Assembly (NCBI RefSeq): GCF_016863495.1
Contig: NZ_BOOZ01000001.1
Coordinates: 1 to 64,000 of the forward strand
Source: Micromonospora andamanensis
Lineage (GTDB): Bacteria > Actinomycetota > Actinomycetes > Mycobacteriales > Micromonosporaceae
Reading direction: 5' to 3'
Length of the DNA: 64,000 nt
The notes below the pieces were generated by a model. It was not told where the DNA came from and did not search any database. It worked only from the letters and a program-made list of their open reading frames with translations. Position numbers and translations under genes: made by a program. Positions 43,612 to 51,582 of this stretch are shown here, one piece after another; position 1 is the first letter of the stretch, and each line of letters opens with the position of its first letter.

Positions 43612-45095
43612 GTACGGTGCGGGCGTTGGCGGCGGCACAGGCGGTCGCCTCGGGGGTGGCCCAACCGGTGGCCACCGTCCGGCATCTGCACCTGTCGAGG
43701 AGGCCGCTGGTGCTGGTGCCGCTGGCGATGGCGGGAGAGGCCAACGCGCCACTCGCCGCGATGGTCGGCTCGGCCCCTGGCGACGCGCGGCTGCTGATCG
43801 TGCCGCAGCCGCGCAACCGGGACCAACGGTTCGCGTTCGCCGCCGAACTGGCCGCGATCGTGCTCCCCTACGTGGACGGACACCGGACGGCGAACGAGGC
43901 GATCGCCGTGGACCGGGGCCGGGACGTCAGGTACCGGTACCTCGACGCACCGCAGCTGCTGGTGCCGAATCCGGCGGGCGTGACGTTCCTGCGGCTGCTC
44001 GGCCGTTCCACCAGGTTCCGTCGGGTCGACGGCGAGTATCCGGTACCGCCGCAGGTGCCGCTGTTGGGCCGCTGGCTCACCTATTTCGCCGAACGGGCTG
44101 AGCACCCCGGTTCGTCGGCGCTGGTGGCGATGACGCAGGCGTTGACGCTGCACTGGGCGACCGGGCAGAGCGCGGTGGAGGATCTGCACCTGCCGGCGCT
44201 GCTGGGGTGGATCGCCCCGCCCGGCGGGCTCTCCGGTGCCGAGGCTGCTGCCCGGGCCGAGGACCCGTCGATCTGCCCGCCGGCCGGCCCGGCCACCGAT
44301 CCCGAGTTCGACAATCGGCTGCTGGCACCGGCCATCGAGGCGTACGCCGACGCCGACGAGGCGACGCGCGTCGAGGCGTACGCCGAGATCGAGCGGCTGC
44401 TGCGGGACCAGCTGACGCCCACCTGGGAGCTGATGTGGCGCGGCCTGGGGTTGCTGCGCGCCCTGCCACCCGGCGCGCGGGTGGCCGCGCGGTGGGACGG
44501 CGACCGGGACGCCTTCACCGCCCACGCCGACCACCTCGACGCGGACGGCGCGCCACAGCCACGCCGTGACGGTGCGGTGACCGCCGCGGCCCGGCTGCAC
44601 CGCCTGGAACGGGCCGCGGCCACCTACGCGGTGCAGCGCGCCTACGACGACCCGCTGGTGATGGCGGAGTACCGGCTGACCGGGGAGGCGCTCGTCGGCG
44701 AGGTGCTGCTGGCCGACCCGACCCGGGTCGACGACAGCGGCCGACGGCCGGTACTGCGCCCGCGCATCCAGCTGATGACCACCGACCCGGTGCTGGTACC
44801 GGTGGGCGCGACCCTGTCCAGCCCGTCCCGCCCCGGGCAGAAGGCCCGGACGGTGTTCGTCACCCCGGCGGCTGATGGCAAGACCGAGGTGGTGCTGGAA
44901 CTGTCCGGCGGGATGGGGCGCGGCCTGACGGCCAGCCCGGGCAGCGTGCCGGAGGTGGGGGAGCGGCTCTGCTACACCACGCTCAGCGACGCCTACGTTC
45001 CGGGCGCGGCGTTCCCCACGGCGGATGAGACCCCGTGGACCCACGGCGGTCCACCCGCGACCGGAGCCGCAGCACCCGACGAACAATGGGCGTGA
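43608..45095 (+). CDS. Protein of unknown function paired with the Cas4-like nuclease
   Basis: The 495-residue protein is not recognised. It lacks signal peptide, membrane helices and obvious catalytic motifs. Visible features are a mainly helical N-terminal two thirds (ATRVEAYAEIERLLRDQL; TWELMWRGLGLLRALP) and a C-terminal beta-rich segment from about residue 365 (GEVLLADPTRVDD ... VLVPVGATLSSPSRPGQKAR) that could be an OB- or SH3-like barrel. It starts at ATG 43608 inside the linker hairpin and is coupled to the nuclease gene. Co-occurrence implies a joint DNA-processing role (inference). Confidence 0.75.
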   Translation: MSTVRALAAAQAVASGVAQPVATVRHLHLSRRPLVLVPLAMAGEANAPLAAMVGSAPGDARLLIVPQPRNRDQRFAFAAELAAIVLPYVDGHRTANEAIAVDRGRDVRYRYLDAPQLLVPNPAGVTFLRLLGRSTRFRRVDGEYPVPPQVPLLGRWLTYFAERAEHPGSSALVAMTQALTLHWATGQSAVEDLHLPALLGWIAPPGGLSGAEAAARAEDPSICPPAGPATDPEFDNRLLAPAIEAYADADEATRVEAYAEIERLLRDQLTPTWELMWRGLGLLRALPPGARVAARWDGDRDAFTAHADHLDADGAPQPRRDGAVTAAARLHRLERAAATYAVQRAYDDPLVMAEYRLTGEALVGEVLLADPTRVDDSGRRPVLRPRIQLMTTDPVLVPVGATLSSPSRPGQKARTVFVTPAADGKTEVVLELSGGMGRGLTASPGSVPEVGERLCYTTLSDAYVPGAAFPTADETPWTHGGPPATGAAAPDEQWA

Positions 45096-45161
45096 GCGCA
45101 TGCGCCGCCCTCCGACGGACCACCCACCCTGACAAACCCACCCATCGCGGAGCCGGTTCGC

Positions 45162-45235
45162 CGACCGCAGACCGCTGACCCGCGACCGCAGACCGCCGGT
45201 CGCCGGTTGCCGGTTGCCGGTCGCCGGTCGCCGAC
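45162..45235. repeat. Direct repeats: 14-mer twice, then heptamer array
   Basis: CGACCGCAGACCGC occurs at 45162-45175 and again at 45183-45196. From 45194 follow five heptamers (CGCCGGT twice, TGCCGGT twice, CGCCGGT) and a sixth degenerate copy ending at 45235. This is slippage-prone simple sequence, not a CRISPR. Confidence 0.8.
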
Positions 45236-45275
45236 GGTAACCATCCCCCGGCAGGGACACTGTCCCCTTCAGACG

Positions 45276-45388
45276 CTTTGCTCTGCTTACCTATACGCAC
45301 AGGTTGCGCTGAGTGACCGGGGTGAACGCTGTGCCTTCCCGGTAAGGCCAGCTCAACGTGGGGTTGCGTATAGGTAAGCAGAGCAAAG
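45276..45388. repeat. 113-bp element bounded by perfect 24-bp inverted repeats
   Basis: The arms 45276-45299 and 45365-45388 are exact inverted copies, beginning CTTTGCTCTGCTTACC on the left. They are separated by 65 bp that encode nothing. The arms are AT-richer than their surroundings. Size and structure fit a miniature inverted-repeat element or a recombinase/protein binding site. No target-site duplication is evident. Confidence 0.8.
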
Positions 45389-45642
45389 GTGGAAGACAGC
45401 ATTGTCGGTGGTGGACCGGACGGTCACGGTTAGTGATGCGTCGCCGTGGTGACGCAGGGTCATGGCGGTGTTGCGGCGGGTCGTGCCCGCGTCGCGGTCG
45501 CCCGGGAGTCGTCAGGTTGTGGACTTGCGTACCCGTTGGATCTGGCGGGGCGGCTGCGGGCGTGGCTAGGCTTTCGGGGTTTGCCAGGGCCGGTCCCCCG
45601 CCGTCCAGGGTGTACGCACGAGAGAGAGCCGGAGCGATCACT

Positions 45643-47979
45643 GTGTCGCGGAAGGACGTCGAGCAGGCTGCCGCGCGCTCGCCCGGACAGGACCGGGTCG
45701 GCCGTGTGGGGTTGGTCGGTGCCGGTGTCGTCGTCGCGGTCGAGGCGTTCTGGCTGGTGCTGGGGCTACCCGCCGGCGCGCTGGTAAGCGATCTGGGTGC
45801 GCTCACGGCGGCGGGCTGGGCCGCGGTGGCCTGTGTCGCGGCGGCCCGCCGGCACCCGGTGACGTTGCGCCGGTTCTGGCTGCTGTTGGCCGTCACCATG
45901 GCGTTGTCGCTGGCCGGGCGGGCACTGTGGACGTCGCAGCGGCTGCTCGGGGAGCGCCTGCCGCACACCCTGCCGATCGGGCTGATCTTCGCGGCCAGCC
46001 TGCTGACCGGGACGGCTGCGCTGTTCTGTTGGACCACCGCACCGCGTACCACTGTGGGTCGGGCCCGGACCCTGCTCGACGGGGTGATCGTCGGGCTGGC
46101 GCTGATCCCGATCGGCTGGCTGCTGATCTTCCGCAACGTCAGCCTGGCCGACCTGGACGAGCCGTTGCGTACCGCCGGCCTGCTCTACCCGATGTTCGAC
46201 CTGATGCAGCTGACCATCCTGGTCGCGGTGGTCGGCCCCGGCCGGCCGGTGTGGCGGCCGATGGCGCTGCTGGGGGTGAGCCTCACGGTACGGGCGGTGG
46301 CCGACACGGTCTACGTGTCGCTGGTCGCCGCCGGCACCTATCAGCCCGGCACTCCGGTCGACGTGCTCTGGCCGCTGAGCTACCTGCTGATCGTGGTGGC
46401 CACCCGGATGTCCCCGCCACGGGATCACGGAGCTGCCGAGGAGGTCGGAGAGGTCGGGGAGGCGCCGTTGCCGCAATGGTGGCGGGTGGTGCTGCCCTAT
46501 CTGCCGGTGGGCGGGGCGATCGTGGCGACGATGCTGGCCCGCGACGCCAGCGGTCACACGCCGATGCCGATCTTCCTGGCGATGATGGCGCTGTTGGCGA
46601 CGCTGGCGCTGCGGCAGGGGCTGGCGGCGAACGAGAACCTGCGCCTGGTGGTGCAGCTACGCAAGCTGGCCTACGTCGACCAGCTCACCGGGCTGCCGAA
46701 CCGGCTGGCGTTCACCCGCCGACTGCGGGGCGCCCTGCGCGGTACCAACCGGGTCGCCGTGCTGCTGCTGGACCTGGACGGATTCAAGCAGGTGAACGAT
46801 CGGTTCGGGCACACCACGGGCGACACGCTGCTGTCTGGTCTGTCGCGACGGATGCGGCGGGCGGTCGGCGACGACGGCATGATCGCCCGGATCGGTGGTG
46901 ACGAGTTCGCCGTGCTGGTCACCGACGGGCGGCCGTTGGCGCCGGAGCGGCTGGCCGAGCGGCTGCTGGCGGCGCTGCAGCCGTCGCCGGGCGAGGAACT
47001 GGTGGGGGTGCACCCGTCGGCGAGCATCGGCATCGCCGAGTACGGGCCGCAGCACATCTCCCACACCGACCTGCTGCGCGACGCGGACATCGCCATGTAC
47101 GCGGCGAAGGCGGCCGGCAAGTCCGCGTACCGGCGGTGCACGCAGGGGTTGCGGGAGTCGGCGGTGAGCCGGGCCGAGCTGATCGCCGACCTGCGGCGGG
47201 CCGTCGACGAGGAGCAACTGCACCTGGAGTTCCAACCGATCGTGGACCTGGCCACCGGGGCGGTACGCAGCGCGGAGGCGTTGGTGCGGTGGCGGCATCC
47301 CCGGCTGGGTGTGCTCAGCCCGGCCCGGTTCCTGCCGCTGGCCGAGGAGACCGGGCTGATCCTGCCGATCGACAGGTGGGTCATCCACGAGGCGTGCCGG
47401 GCGGCGGCCACCTGGCAGGACCGGGTTCCCTCGGCGACGGTGGCGGTGAACATCGCCGCGTCGCACCTGCGCCGGCCCGACCTGATCGCGACAGTCACCG
47501 AGGCCACCGCGGGTGCCGGGTTGGCGCCCCGGGCACTGACCCTGGAGCTGACCGAGTCGGCGCTCATCGAGGGCAGCGACGCGGTGCTGGACCGGCTGGG
47601 TCAGCTGCGGGAACTGGGCATCCGGATCGCCATCGACGACTTCGGCACCGGGTACTCGTCGTTGAGTTACCTGCACCGGATCCCGGCGACCGAGTTGAAG
47701 ATCGACAGGTCGTTCGTGGCCCGGATCCCCGAGGACGCCAGGGCGTACGCGACAGTGGAGATGGTGACCCGGCTGGCCGGCGCGTTCGACCTGGGCGTGG
47801 TGGCCGAGGGGGTGGAGACCGAGCGGCAGCACGACGCGGTGGCCGCGATCGGCTGCGTGCAGGGGCAGGGCTACCGCTACGGTCGCCCGACCGCGCTGGC
47901 CGAGCTGCGGGCCGTCTTGGCGAAGGCCGACCCGCCGGGTGTGTCAGGCGTCGCAGAATCGGGGTTGACCCTCACGTAA
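45643..47979 (+). CDS. Membrane-bound GGDEF-EAL protein (c-di-GMP turnover)
   Basis: The protein (778 residues from GTG 45643) has an N-terminal region of about eight hydrophobic helices (residues 20-330), a GGDEF domain with intact motif RIGGDEFAVL, and an EAL domain with intact SAEALVRWRHP plus downstream metal-ligand regions (LELTESALIEG, IDDFGTGYSS). No RxxD inhibitory site precedes the GGDEF motif at the usual spacing. Both synthesis and hydrolysis of c-di-GMP are therefore possible on motif grounds; net activity is unknown. The GTG has GGAG 8 bases upstream. Confidence 0.92.
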   Translation: MSRKDVEQAAARSPGQDRVGRVGLVGAGVVVAVEAFWLVLGLPAGALVSDLGALTAAGWAAVACVAAARRHPVTLRRFWLLLAVTMALSLAGRALWTSQRLLGERLPHTLPIGLIFAASLLTGTAALFCWTTAPRTTVGRARTLLDGVIVGLALIPIGWLLIFRNVSLADLDEPLRTAGLLYPMFDLMQLTILVAVVGPGRPVWRPMALLGVSLTVRAVADTVYVSLVAAGTYQPGTPVDVLWPLSYLLIVVATRMSPPRDHGAAEEVGEVGEAPLPQWWRVVLPYLPVGGAIVATMLARDASGHTPMPIFLAMMALLATLALRQGLAANENLRLVVQLRKLAYVDQLTGLPNRLAFTRRLRGALRGTNRVAVLLLDLDGFKQVNDRFGHTTGDTLLSGLSRRMRRAVGDDGMIARIGGDEFAVLVTDGRPLAPERLAERLLAALQPSPGEELVGVHPSASIGIAEYGPQHISHTDLLRDADIAMYAAKAAGKSAYRRCTQGLRESAVSRAELIADLRRAVDEEQLHLEFQPIVDLATGAVRSAEALVRWRHPRLGVLSPARFLPLAEETGLILPIDRWVIHEACRAAATWQDRVPSATVAVNIAASHLRRPDLIATVTEATAGAGLAPRALTLELTESALIEGSDAVLDRLGQLRELGIRIAIDDFGTGYSSLSYLHRIPATELKIDRSFVARIPEDARAYATVEMVTRLAGAFDLGVVAEGVETERQHDAVAAIGCVQGQGYRYGRPTALAELRAVLAKADPPGVSGVAESGLTLT

Positions 47980-48015
47980 CGGCAGGCGGGACCGTGGTTC
48001 CGGAAAGGGGGAACC

Positions 48016-48774
48016 ATGGCTCACACGGTTGGTCAGGTGGCGAAGCTCGCCGGCGTGACGGTCCGGACGCTGCACCACTACGACGAGATCGGTCTGCTGA
48101 CGCCGAGCGGGCGTAGCGGCTCGGGATACCGCCGCTACTCCGAGGCGGACCTGGAGCGGTTGCAGCTGATCCGGTACTACCGCGAGCTGGGGTTCCCGTT
48201 GGACGAGATCGCCGTGATCCTCGACGACCCGGCGAGTGGCCCGGGGACGCACCTGCGCCGCCAGCACGAACTGCTGACGGTGCGGATCAAGCGCCTTCAG
48301 GAGATGGTCTCGGCGATCGAATTCGCGATGGAGGCGAGCAAGATGAACATCCAGCTGACCCCGCAGGAGCGGTTCGAGGTCTTCGGTGGCTTCGACCCGG
48401 ACGCGTACGCCCAGGAGGCGGAACAGCGGTGGGGTGGCACCGAGGCGTACCAGGAGTCGACCCGGCGAACGTCGAGCTACCGCAAGGAGGACTGGCAACG
48501 GTTCAAGGCGGAGGCCGAGGACTGGGGGCGGCGGATCGTCGCGCTGCTGACCTCGGGCGCGCCGGCCGACGGGCCGACGGCCATGGAGTTGGCTGAGGAA
48601 CACCGGCAGCAGATCAGCAGGTGGTTCTACGAGTGCACGTACGAGATCCACACCGGGCTGGCCGACCTGTACCTGGCGGACGAACGGTTCACCGCGCACT
48701 ACGAGGCGATGGCTCCCGGTCTGACGGAGTATCTGGCTGAGGCGATCCACGCCAACGCGATCACCCGTGCCTGA
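48016..48774 (+). CDS. tipA: MerR-family regulator with TipAS-like domain
   Basis: The 252-residue protein has a MerR N-terminal winged helix (VGQVAKLAGVTVRTLHHYDE, GLLTPSGRSGSGYRRYSEAD) and a coiled linker (residues about 75-110). Its C-terminal part from about 120 (GFDPDAYAQEAEQRWGGTEA; YEIHTGLADLYLADERFT) resembles the TipAS antibiotic-binding domain of TipAL-type regulators. These proteins bind thiopeptides or other antibiotics such as albicidin and activate their own promoters. AAAGGGGG precedes the ATG. The symbol is a family-level suggestion. Confidence 0.88.
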   Translation: MAHTVGQVAKLAGVTVRTLHHYDEIGLLTPSGRSGSGYRRYSEADLERLQLIRYYRELGFPLDEIAVILDDPASGPGTHLRRQHELLTVRIKRLQEMVSAIEFAMEASKMNIQLTPQERFEVFGGFDPDAYAQEAEQRWGGTEAYQESTRRTSSYRKEDWQRFKAEAEDWGRRIVALLTSGAPADGPTAMELAEEHRQQISRWFYECTYEIHTGLADLYLADERFTAHYEAMAPGLTEYLAEAIHANAITRA

Positions 48775-48795
48775 TCGGGCGTGTGGACCGTGCAG

Positions 48796-48832
48796 GATCG
48801 GGAGAGTATGACTGGCGTCCGCTCTCCCGATC
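48796..48832 (+). promoter_or_regulatory. 11-bp-stem hairpin between the tipA-like gene and the monooxygenase
   Basis: GATCGGGAGAG (48796-48806) and CTCTCCCGATC (48822-48832) form a perfect 11-bp stem with a 15-base loop. It lies 22 bases past the regulator stop and just 3 bases before the GGAGG of the TTG-initiated monooxygenase gene. It could be a terminator, an attenuator, or a MerR-type operator. Confidence 0.6.
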
Positions 48833-48845
48833 TTCGGAGGTTGCA

Positions 48846-49130
48846 TTGCTGATCGTCGCCGGCACGCTGCACGTCGATCCCGCCGAGCGGGACGACTACC
48901 TGGCCACCTGCGCCGAGATCGTCCGCCAGGCGCGCAAGGCGCCCGGTTGCCTCGACTTCGCCATCAGCCCGGACCTGACCGAACCGGGGCGGATCAACGT
49001 CTACGAGCGGTGGGAGTCCGAGGATCAACTGCTCGACTTCCGCGGCTCCGGCCCGGAACCGGAGCAGCAGGTGGCGATCGTGGAGGCCGAGGTCAACAAG
49101 TTCCTGATCAGCGCAGTCGAGTCACCCTGA
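48846..49130 (+). CDS. Antibiotic biosynthesis monooxygenase (ABM)-type small protein
   Basis: The 94-residue protein has the ferredoxin-like ABM fold signature: LLIVAGTLHVDPAERDDYL, APGCLDFAISPD, NVYERWESEDQL. Such dimers act as cofactor-free oxygenases or quinol-modifying enzymes. The TTG at 48846 is chosen because GGAGG lies at ideal spacing (48836-48840) and the ABM fold begins exactly there; the longer frame upstream runs through the hairpin. Substrate unknown. Confidence 0.85.
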   Translation: MLIVAGTLHVDPAERDDYLATCAEIVRQARKAPGCLDFAISPDLTEPGRINVYERWESEDQLLDFRGSGPEPEQQVAIVEAEVNKFLISAVESP

Positions 49131-49441
49131 TCGTCGGTTGGGCGGGCGCGGGGCCGGACGGGTCGGGGAGAACCCGCCCGGCCCCGCTTGGTGGTGGGCA
49201 TGCGTTGCAGCCCTCGTCTACTTCCCACTACTGATCGGCGTACCGGTGGCCGGTTACGTCACAGCCGCCGGAACGGAAGGCGAACGGGGTAGAGCGAAAC
49301 CGCCGTCTCGTCCGTATTGCTCCACCGATCGGGTAATTCGACCGCTTCTGCCCGTGTCCATGCCGGTGCCCGCAGCCGTTAACACTGTGACACCCCATTT
49401 GGTGGCCTGCGGTTGGTGGCATGCGCGGCGAAGGAGTCGGC
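49131..49441. other. 311-bp intergenic region
   Basis: It contains the terminator of the ABM gene at its left end. The remainder should include the promoter of the 49442 gene. No further gene or repeat was recognised. Confidence 0.6.
49148..49187 (+). terminator. Terminator after the ABM gene
   Basis: GCGGGGCCGG (49148-49157) pairs with CCGGCCCCGC (49178-49187). The stem continues past one mismatch with CGGGT/ACCCG, giving about 15 paired bases, followed by TTGG. Confidence 0.75.
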
Positions 49442-50551
49442 GTGGCAAGGACTGATTCGACGGGTTCGACATGGCGGTACCGGTGGGCGCGCCGGCAGAA
49501 CGAGCGCCGGCTGCGGCTGTTCCGCAGCGCCGAGGGGACCTGGCGGAGACGCGACGGCGAACTGCGCCGCCTGCGCACGCTCGCCGAGCAGTGTCAGGGC
49601 TCGGCCACGGCCGGCGACGGCCTCCCGCTGGAACTGACATCCGACGAGGTCGTGCTCCGGGTGGTACCGGCGGCGCAACTTGTGGAGCTGCGGCACGACG
49701 CCGTGCTGCCCGCTCCCGACCTGACCGTCGGTGCGCCCACCGGCCGGCTGCGGCGACGCCTTCCCGACGGGGTGCGGGTCGCCGACGCCGGCATGGCGGT
49801 GATCACCAACCGGCGGCTGGTGCTGCTCGGCGGGCGGGGCCGGCGCGACTGGGCGTACGGCAGGATGACAGGTCTGGCGCACGACCCGCACGCGTCGGTG
49901 ACGCTGATCCAGGTGCTGGACCGGCGGCGCGCCTCCGGGTTGCTGCTGCGCCCCGACGTGGCGGCCGAGTTCCGGTTCGTGCTCACCCTGGCCTTCGCCG
50001 ACGCCATCGAGCAACGCCAGGCGGTCATCGACCAGCTCGACGAGTTGATCAGCGAGCACGCCCGGCTGCGCCCGTCCCGGCCCGGCATCGCCACCCCCGG
50101 GCAGGCCCGGCTGTCGGCGCTCATCCCCGGCGGGCGACGGACCGCCGTGGTCGCCGCCGCGCTCGCGGTGATGGTGCCGGTGGCCCTGGCCAACTCCGGC
50201 CCGTCCGACCCGACAAGCACCGAAACCGCTGTGGCCGCCACCCCGGCGTCCGCCGCGGCCAGCGCCTCGACGACACCGCGCGCCACCGGCTCAGCCAAGG
50301 CGCGCCAGGCCAGCCCGAAGCCCGAACGGCGCTGCGGCGCCCCCGACAACCCGATGGGGTACGACTTCTGCGGCGGGGACCGGGTCCGCGAGCCCGCCCG
50401 CGAGGTGTGCGACCACTTCGACTGCGTGCCCGGGTTCTGGGAGGGACGCGGCTACCTGGTGCAGTGCGAGAACGGCAAGATCAGCCTGGCCGGCGGCAGC
50501 CCCAAAGCCTGCGGCCTGCACGGTGGCGTACGCCGCACCGTCTGGGACTGA
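49442..50551 (+). CDS. Single-pass membrane protein with Cys-rich C-terminal domain, function unknown
   Basis: The protein (369 residues from GTG 49442) has a cytoplasmic half of about 230 residues with an unrecognised domain (DAGMAVITNRRLVLLGGRG resembles short PH-like modules). One transmembrane helix follows (about 232-252, TAVVAAALAVMVPVALA), then a Ser/Thr/Ala linker. The C-terminal domain of about 75 residues has six cysteines (RCGAPDNPMGYDFC, VCDHFDC, QCENGK, ACGLHGGV) reminiscent of DUF3761-type extracellular modules. AAGGAG lies 5 bases before the GTG; an ATG 7 codons upstream is less well placed. Confidence 0.75.
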   Translation: MARTDSTGSTWRYRWARRQNERRLRLFRSAEGTWRRRDGELRRLRTLAEQCQGSATAGDGLPLELTSDEVVLRVVPAAQLVELRHDAVLPAPDLTVGAPTGRLRRRLPDGVRVADAGMAVITNRRLVLLGGRGRRDWAYGRMTGLAHDPHASVTLIQVLDRRRASGLLLRPDVAAEFRFVLTLAFADAIEQRQAVIDQLDELISEHARLRPSRPGIATPGQARLSALIPGGRRTAVVAAALAVMVPVALANSGPSDPTSTETAVAATPASAAASASTTPRATGSAKARQASPKPERRCGAPDNPMGYDFCGGDRVREPAREVCDHFDCVPGFWEGRGYLVQCENGKISLAGGSPKACGLHGGVRRTVWD

Positions 50552-50559
50552 CCGGCCGC

Positions 50560-50928
50560 CTATCCGGGCGCGTGGCAGACCGCTTCGACGTTGTTGCCGT
50601 CCGGGTCGCGGACGAACACGCCGAAGTAGTCGGCGTGGTATTCCGGCCAGACACGAGGCTCGTGCAGCACCTGCGCCCCGGCGGCCACCGCCGCGTCGTG
50701 GAACGCCCGCACCGAGGCGCGGTCGGGTGCGGTGAAGGCGATGTGGCTCTCCCGCCCCGTCGCCTTGGCGGGGGCCGGGCTGAGCCAGAAGTCCGGCTTG
50801 CCGCTGCCGTAACCGACGGCCTCGGGATACTGCAACATCCGGCGGGCGCCGAGCGTGGCCAGGACGGCGTCGTAGAACGTGATGCTGGCGTCGAGGTCAC
50901 GGACCTGAATGCCGAGATGGTCGAGCAT
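50560..50928 (-). CDS. VOC-superfamily (glyoxalase/dioxygenase-like) protein
   Basis: The 122-residue protein has paired beta-alpha-beta-beta-beta modules: MLDHLGIQVRDLDASITFYD with a likely metal His, HIAFTAPDRASVRAFHDAAV, and FVRDPDGNNVEAV with the terminal Glu ligand. ATG 50928 begins the fold exactly. Substrate unknown. Confidence 0.88.
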   Translation of the reverse strand: MLDHLGIQVRDLDASITFYDAVLATLGARRMLQYPEAVGYGSGKPDFWLSPAPAKATGRESHIAFTAPDRASVRAFHDAAVAAGAQVLHEPRVWPEYHADYFGVFVRDPDGNNVEAVCHAPG

Positions 50929-51077
50929 CTGATGCCTCCGGCGCACGGGAAGGGCTCGGACGAAACAGAGGCTAGGGCCCGGGTACGACAGGAGCCGAGG
51001 TTCGCCGTCGAGTCACCCGACGCGGTGGGGCGCGGTCACGGACGGCCGCGCCCCGCCGGGCAGGCGACGGGACACGA

Positions 51078-51434
51078 TCAGGACGCGGCCGCCGCCTCGG
51101 CGGCCAGCCGCTCGGCCCGGCGCTGGCCCCACTCGCCCAGCGGGCCGAGCGCCTCGTTGAGCGACAGGCCGTGTTCGGTCAGGGAGTACTCCACTTTGGG
51201 CGGGACCTCGCGGTAGACCTCGCGGTGGACCAGACCGTCCTGCTCCATTTCCCGAAGATGCTGGATGAGCATCTTCTCGCTGACCCCGGGCAGGCCACGT
51301 TTCAGCTCGCCGAACCGGCGGGTGCCGTGATTGTCCAGCTCCCACAGGATCAGCGACTTCCACTTGCCCGACACCACGTCCATCGCGGCGTCGATCCCGC
51401 AGATGTATGGGCCGCACCTGTCTCCCGATGCCAT
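51078..51434 (-). CDS. HxlR-family transcriptional regulator
   Basis: The 118-residue protein matches HxlR winged-helix regulators: CGIDAAMDVVSGKWKSLIL, RRFGELKRGLPGVSEKML, EYSLTEHGLSL. The ATG at 51434 is preceded by GAGGAGG at 8 bases; an upstream TTG at 51464 lies within the operator palindrome and is rejected. It is divergent from the two imine-reductase-like genes, and a perfect palindrome lies between, so it likely represses both itself and that operon. Confidence 0.92.
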   Translation of the reverse strand: MASGDRCGPYICGIDAAMDVVSGKWKSLILWELDNHGTRRFGELKRGLPGVSEKMLIQHLREMEQDGLVHREVYREVPPKVEYSLTEHGLSLNEALGPLGEWGQRRAERLAAEAAAAS

Positions 51435-51459
51435 GGATCCGCCTCCTCGGTAGCCGATC

Positions 51460-51489
51460 TTCAATACTTACCTTCTGGTAAGTATTGAA
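51460..51489. promoter_or_regulatory. Perfect 13-4-13 palindrome, likely HxlR operator
   Basis: TTCAATACTTACC (51460-51472) and GGTAAGTATTGAA (51477-51489) are exact inverted repeats around TTCT. The site is AT-rich in a GC-rich context and sits 26 bp upstream of the HxlR start, in the divergent promoter. Confidence 0.85.
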
Positions 51490-51582
51490 CAAAATAGTGG
51501 GTACTTGCCCGCTTGATTGTGGTCGCCAAGCATGGTGATCGGCGCGCCCGTCGGATCACCGGACAGAGCAGGGGACCACCGA

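Larger units (their letters stand above)
45096..45642. other. 547-bp intergenic region rich in repeats
   Basis: No convincing gene is seen. The left part carries direct repeats and GCCGGT heptamers, and the middle carries a 24-bp inverted-repeat element (listed separately). The right part (about 45390-45642) should hold the promoter and leader of the GGDEF-EAL gene, with GGAG at about 45631. Confidence 0.7.

Noticed and set aside
45194..45235. CRISPR-like short repeats
   Set aside because: The heptamers are contiguous without spacers, so they are simple tandem repeats. The nearby Cas4-like nuclease has no cas genes around it.
43575..45260. Long antisense open frame opposite the nuclease partner gene
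   Set aside because: Low-complexity Arg/Gly/Gln translation with no homology pattern. The plus frame is coupled to the nuclease gene and has a normal composition.
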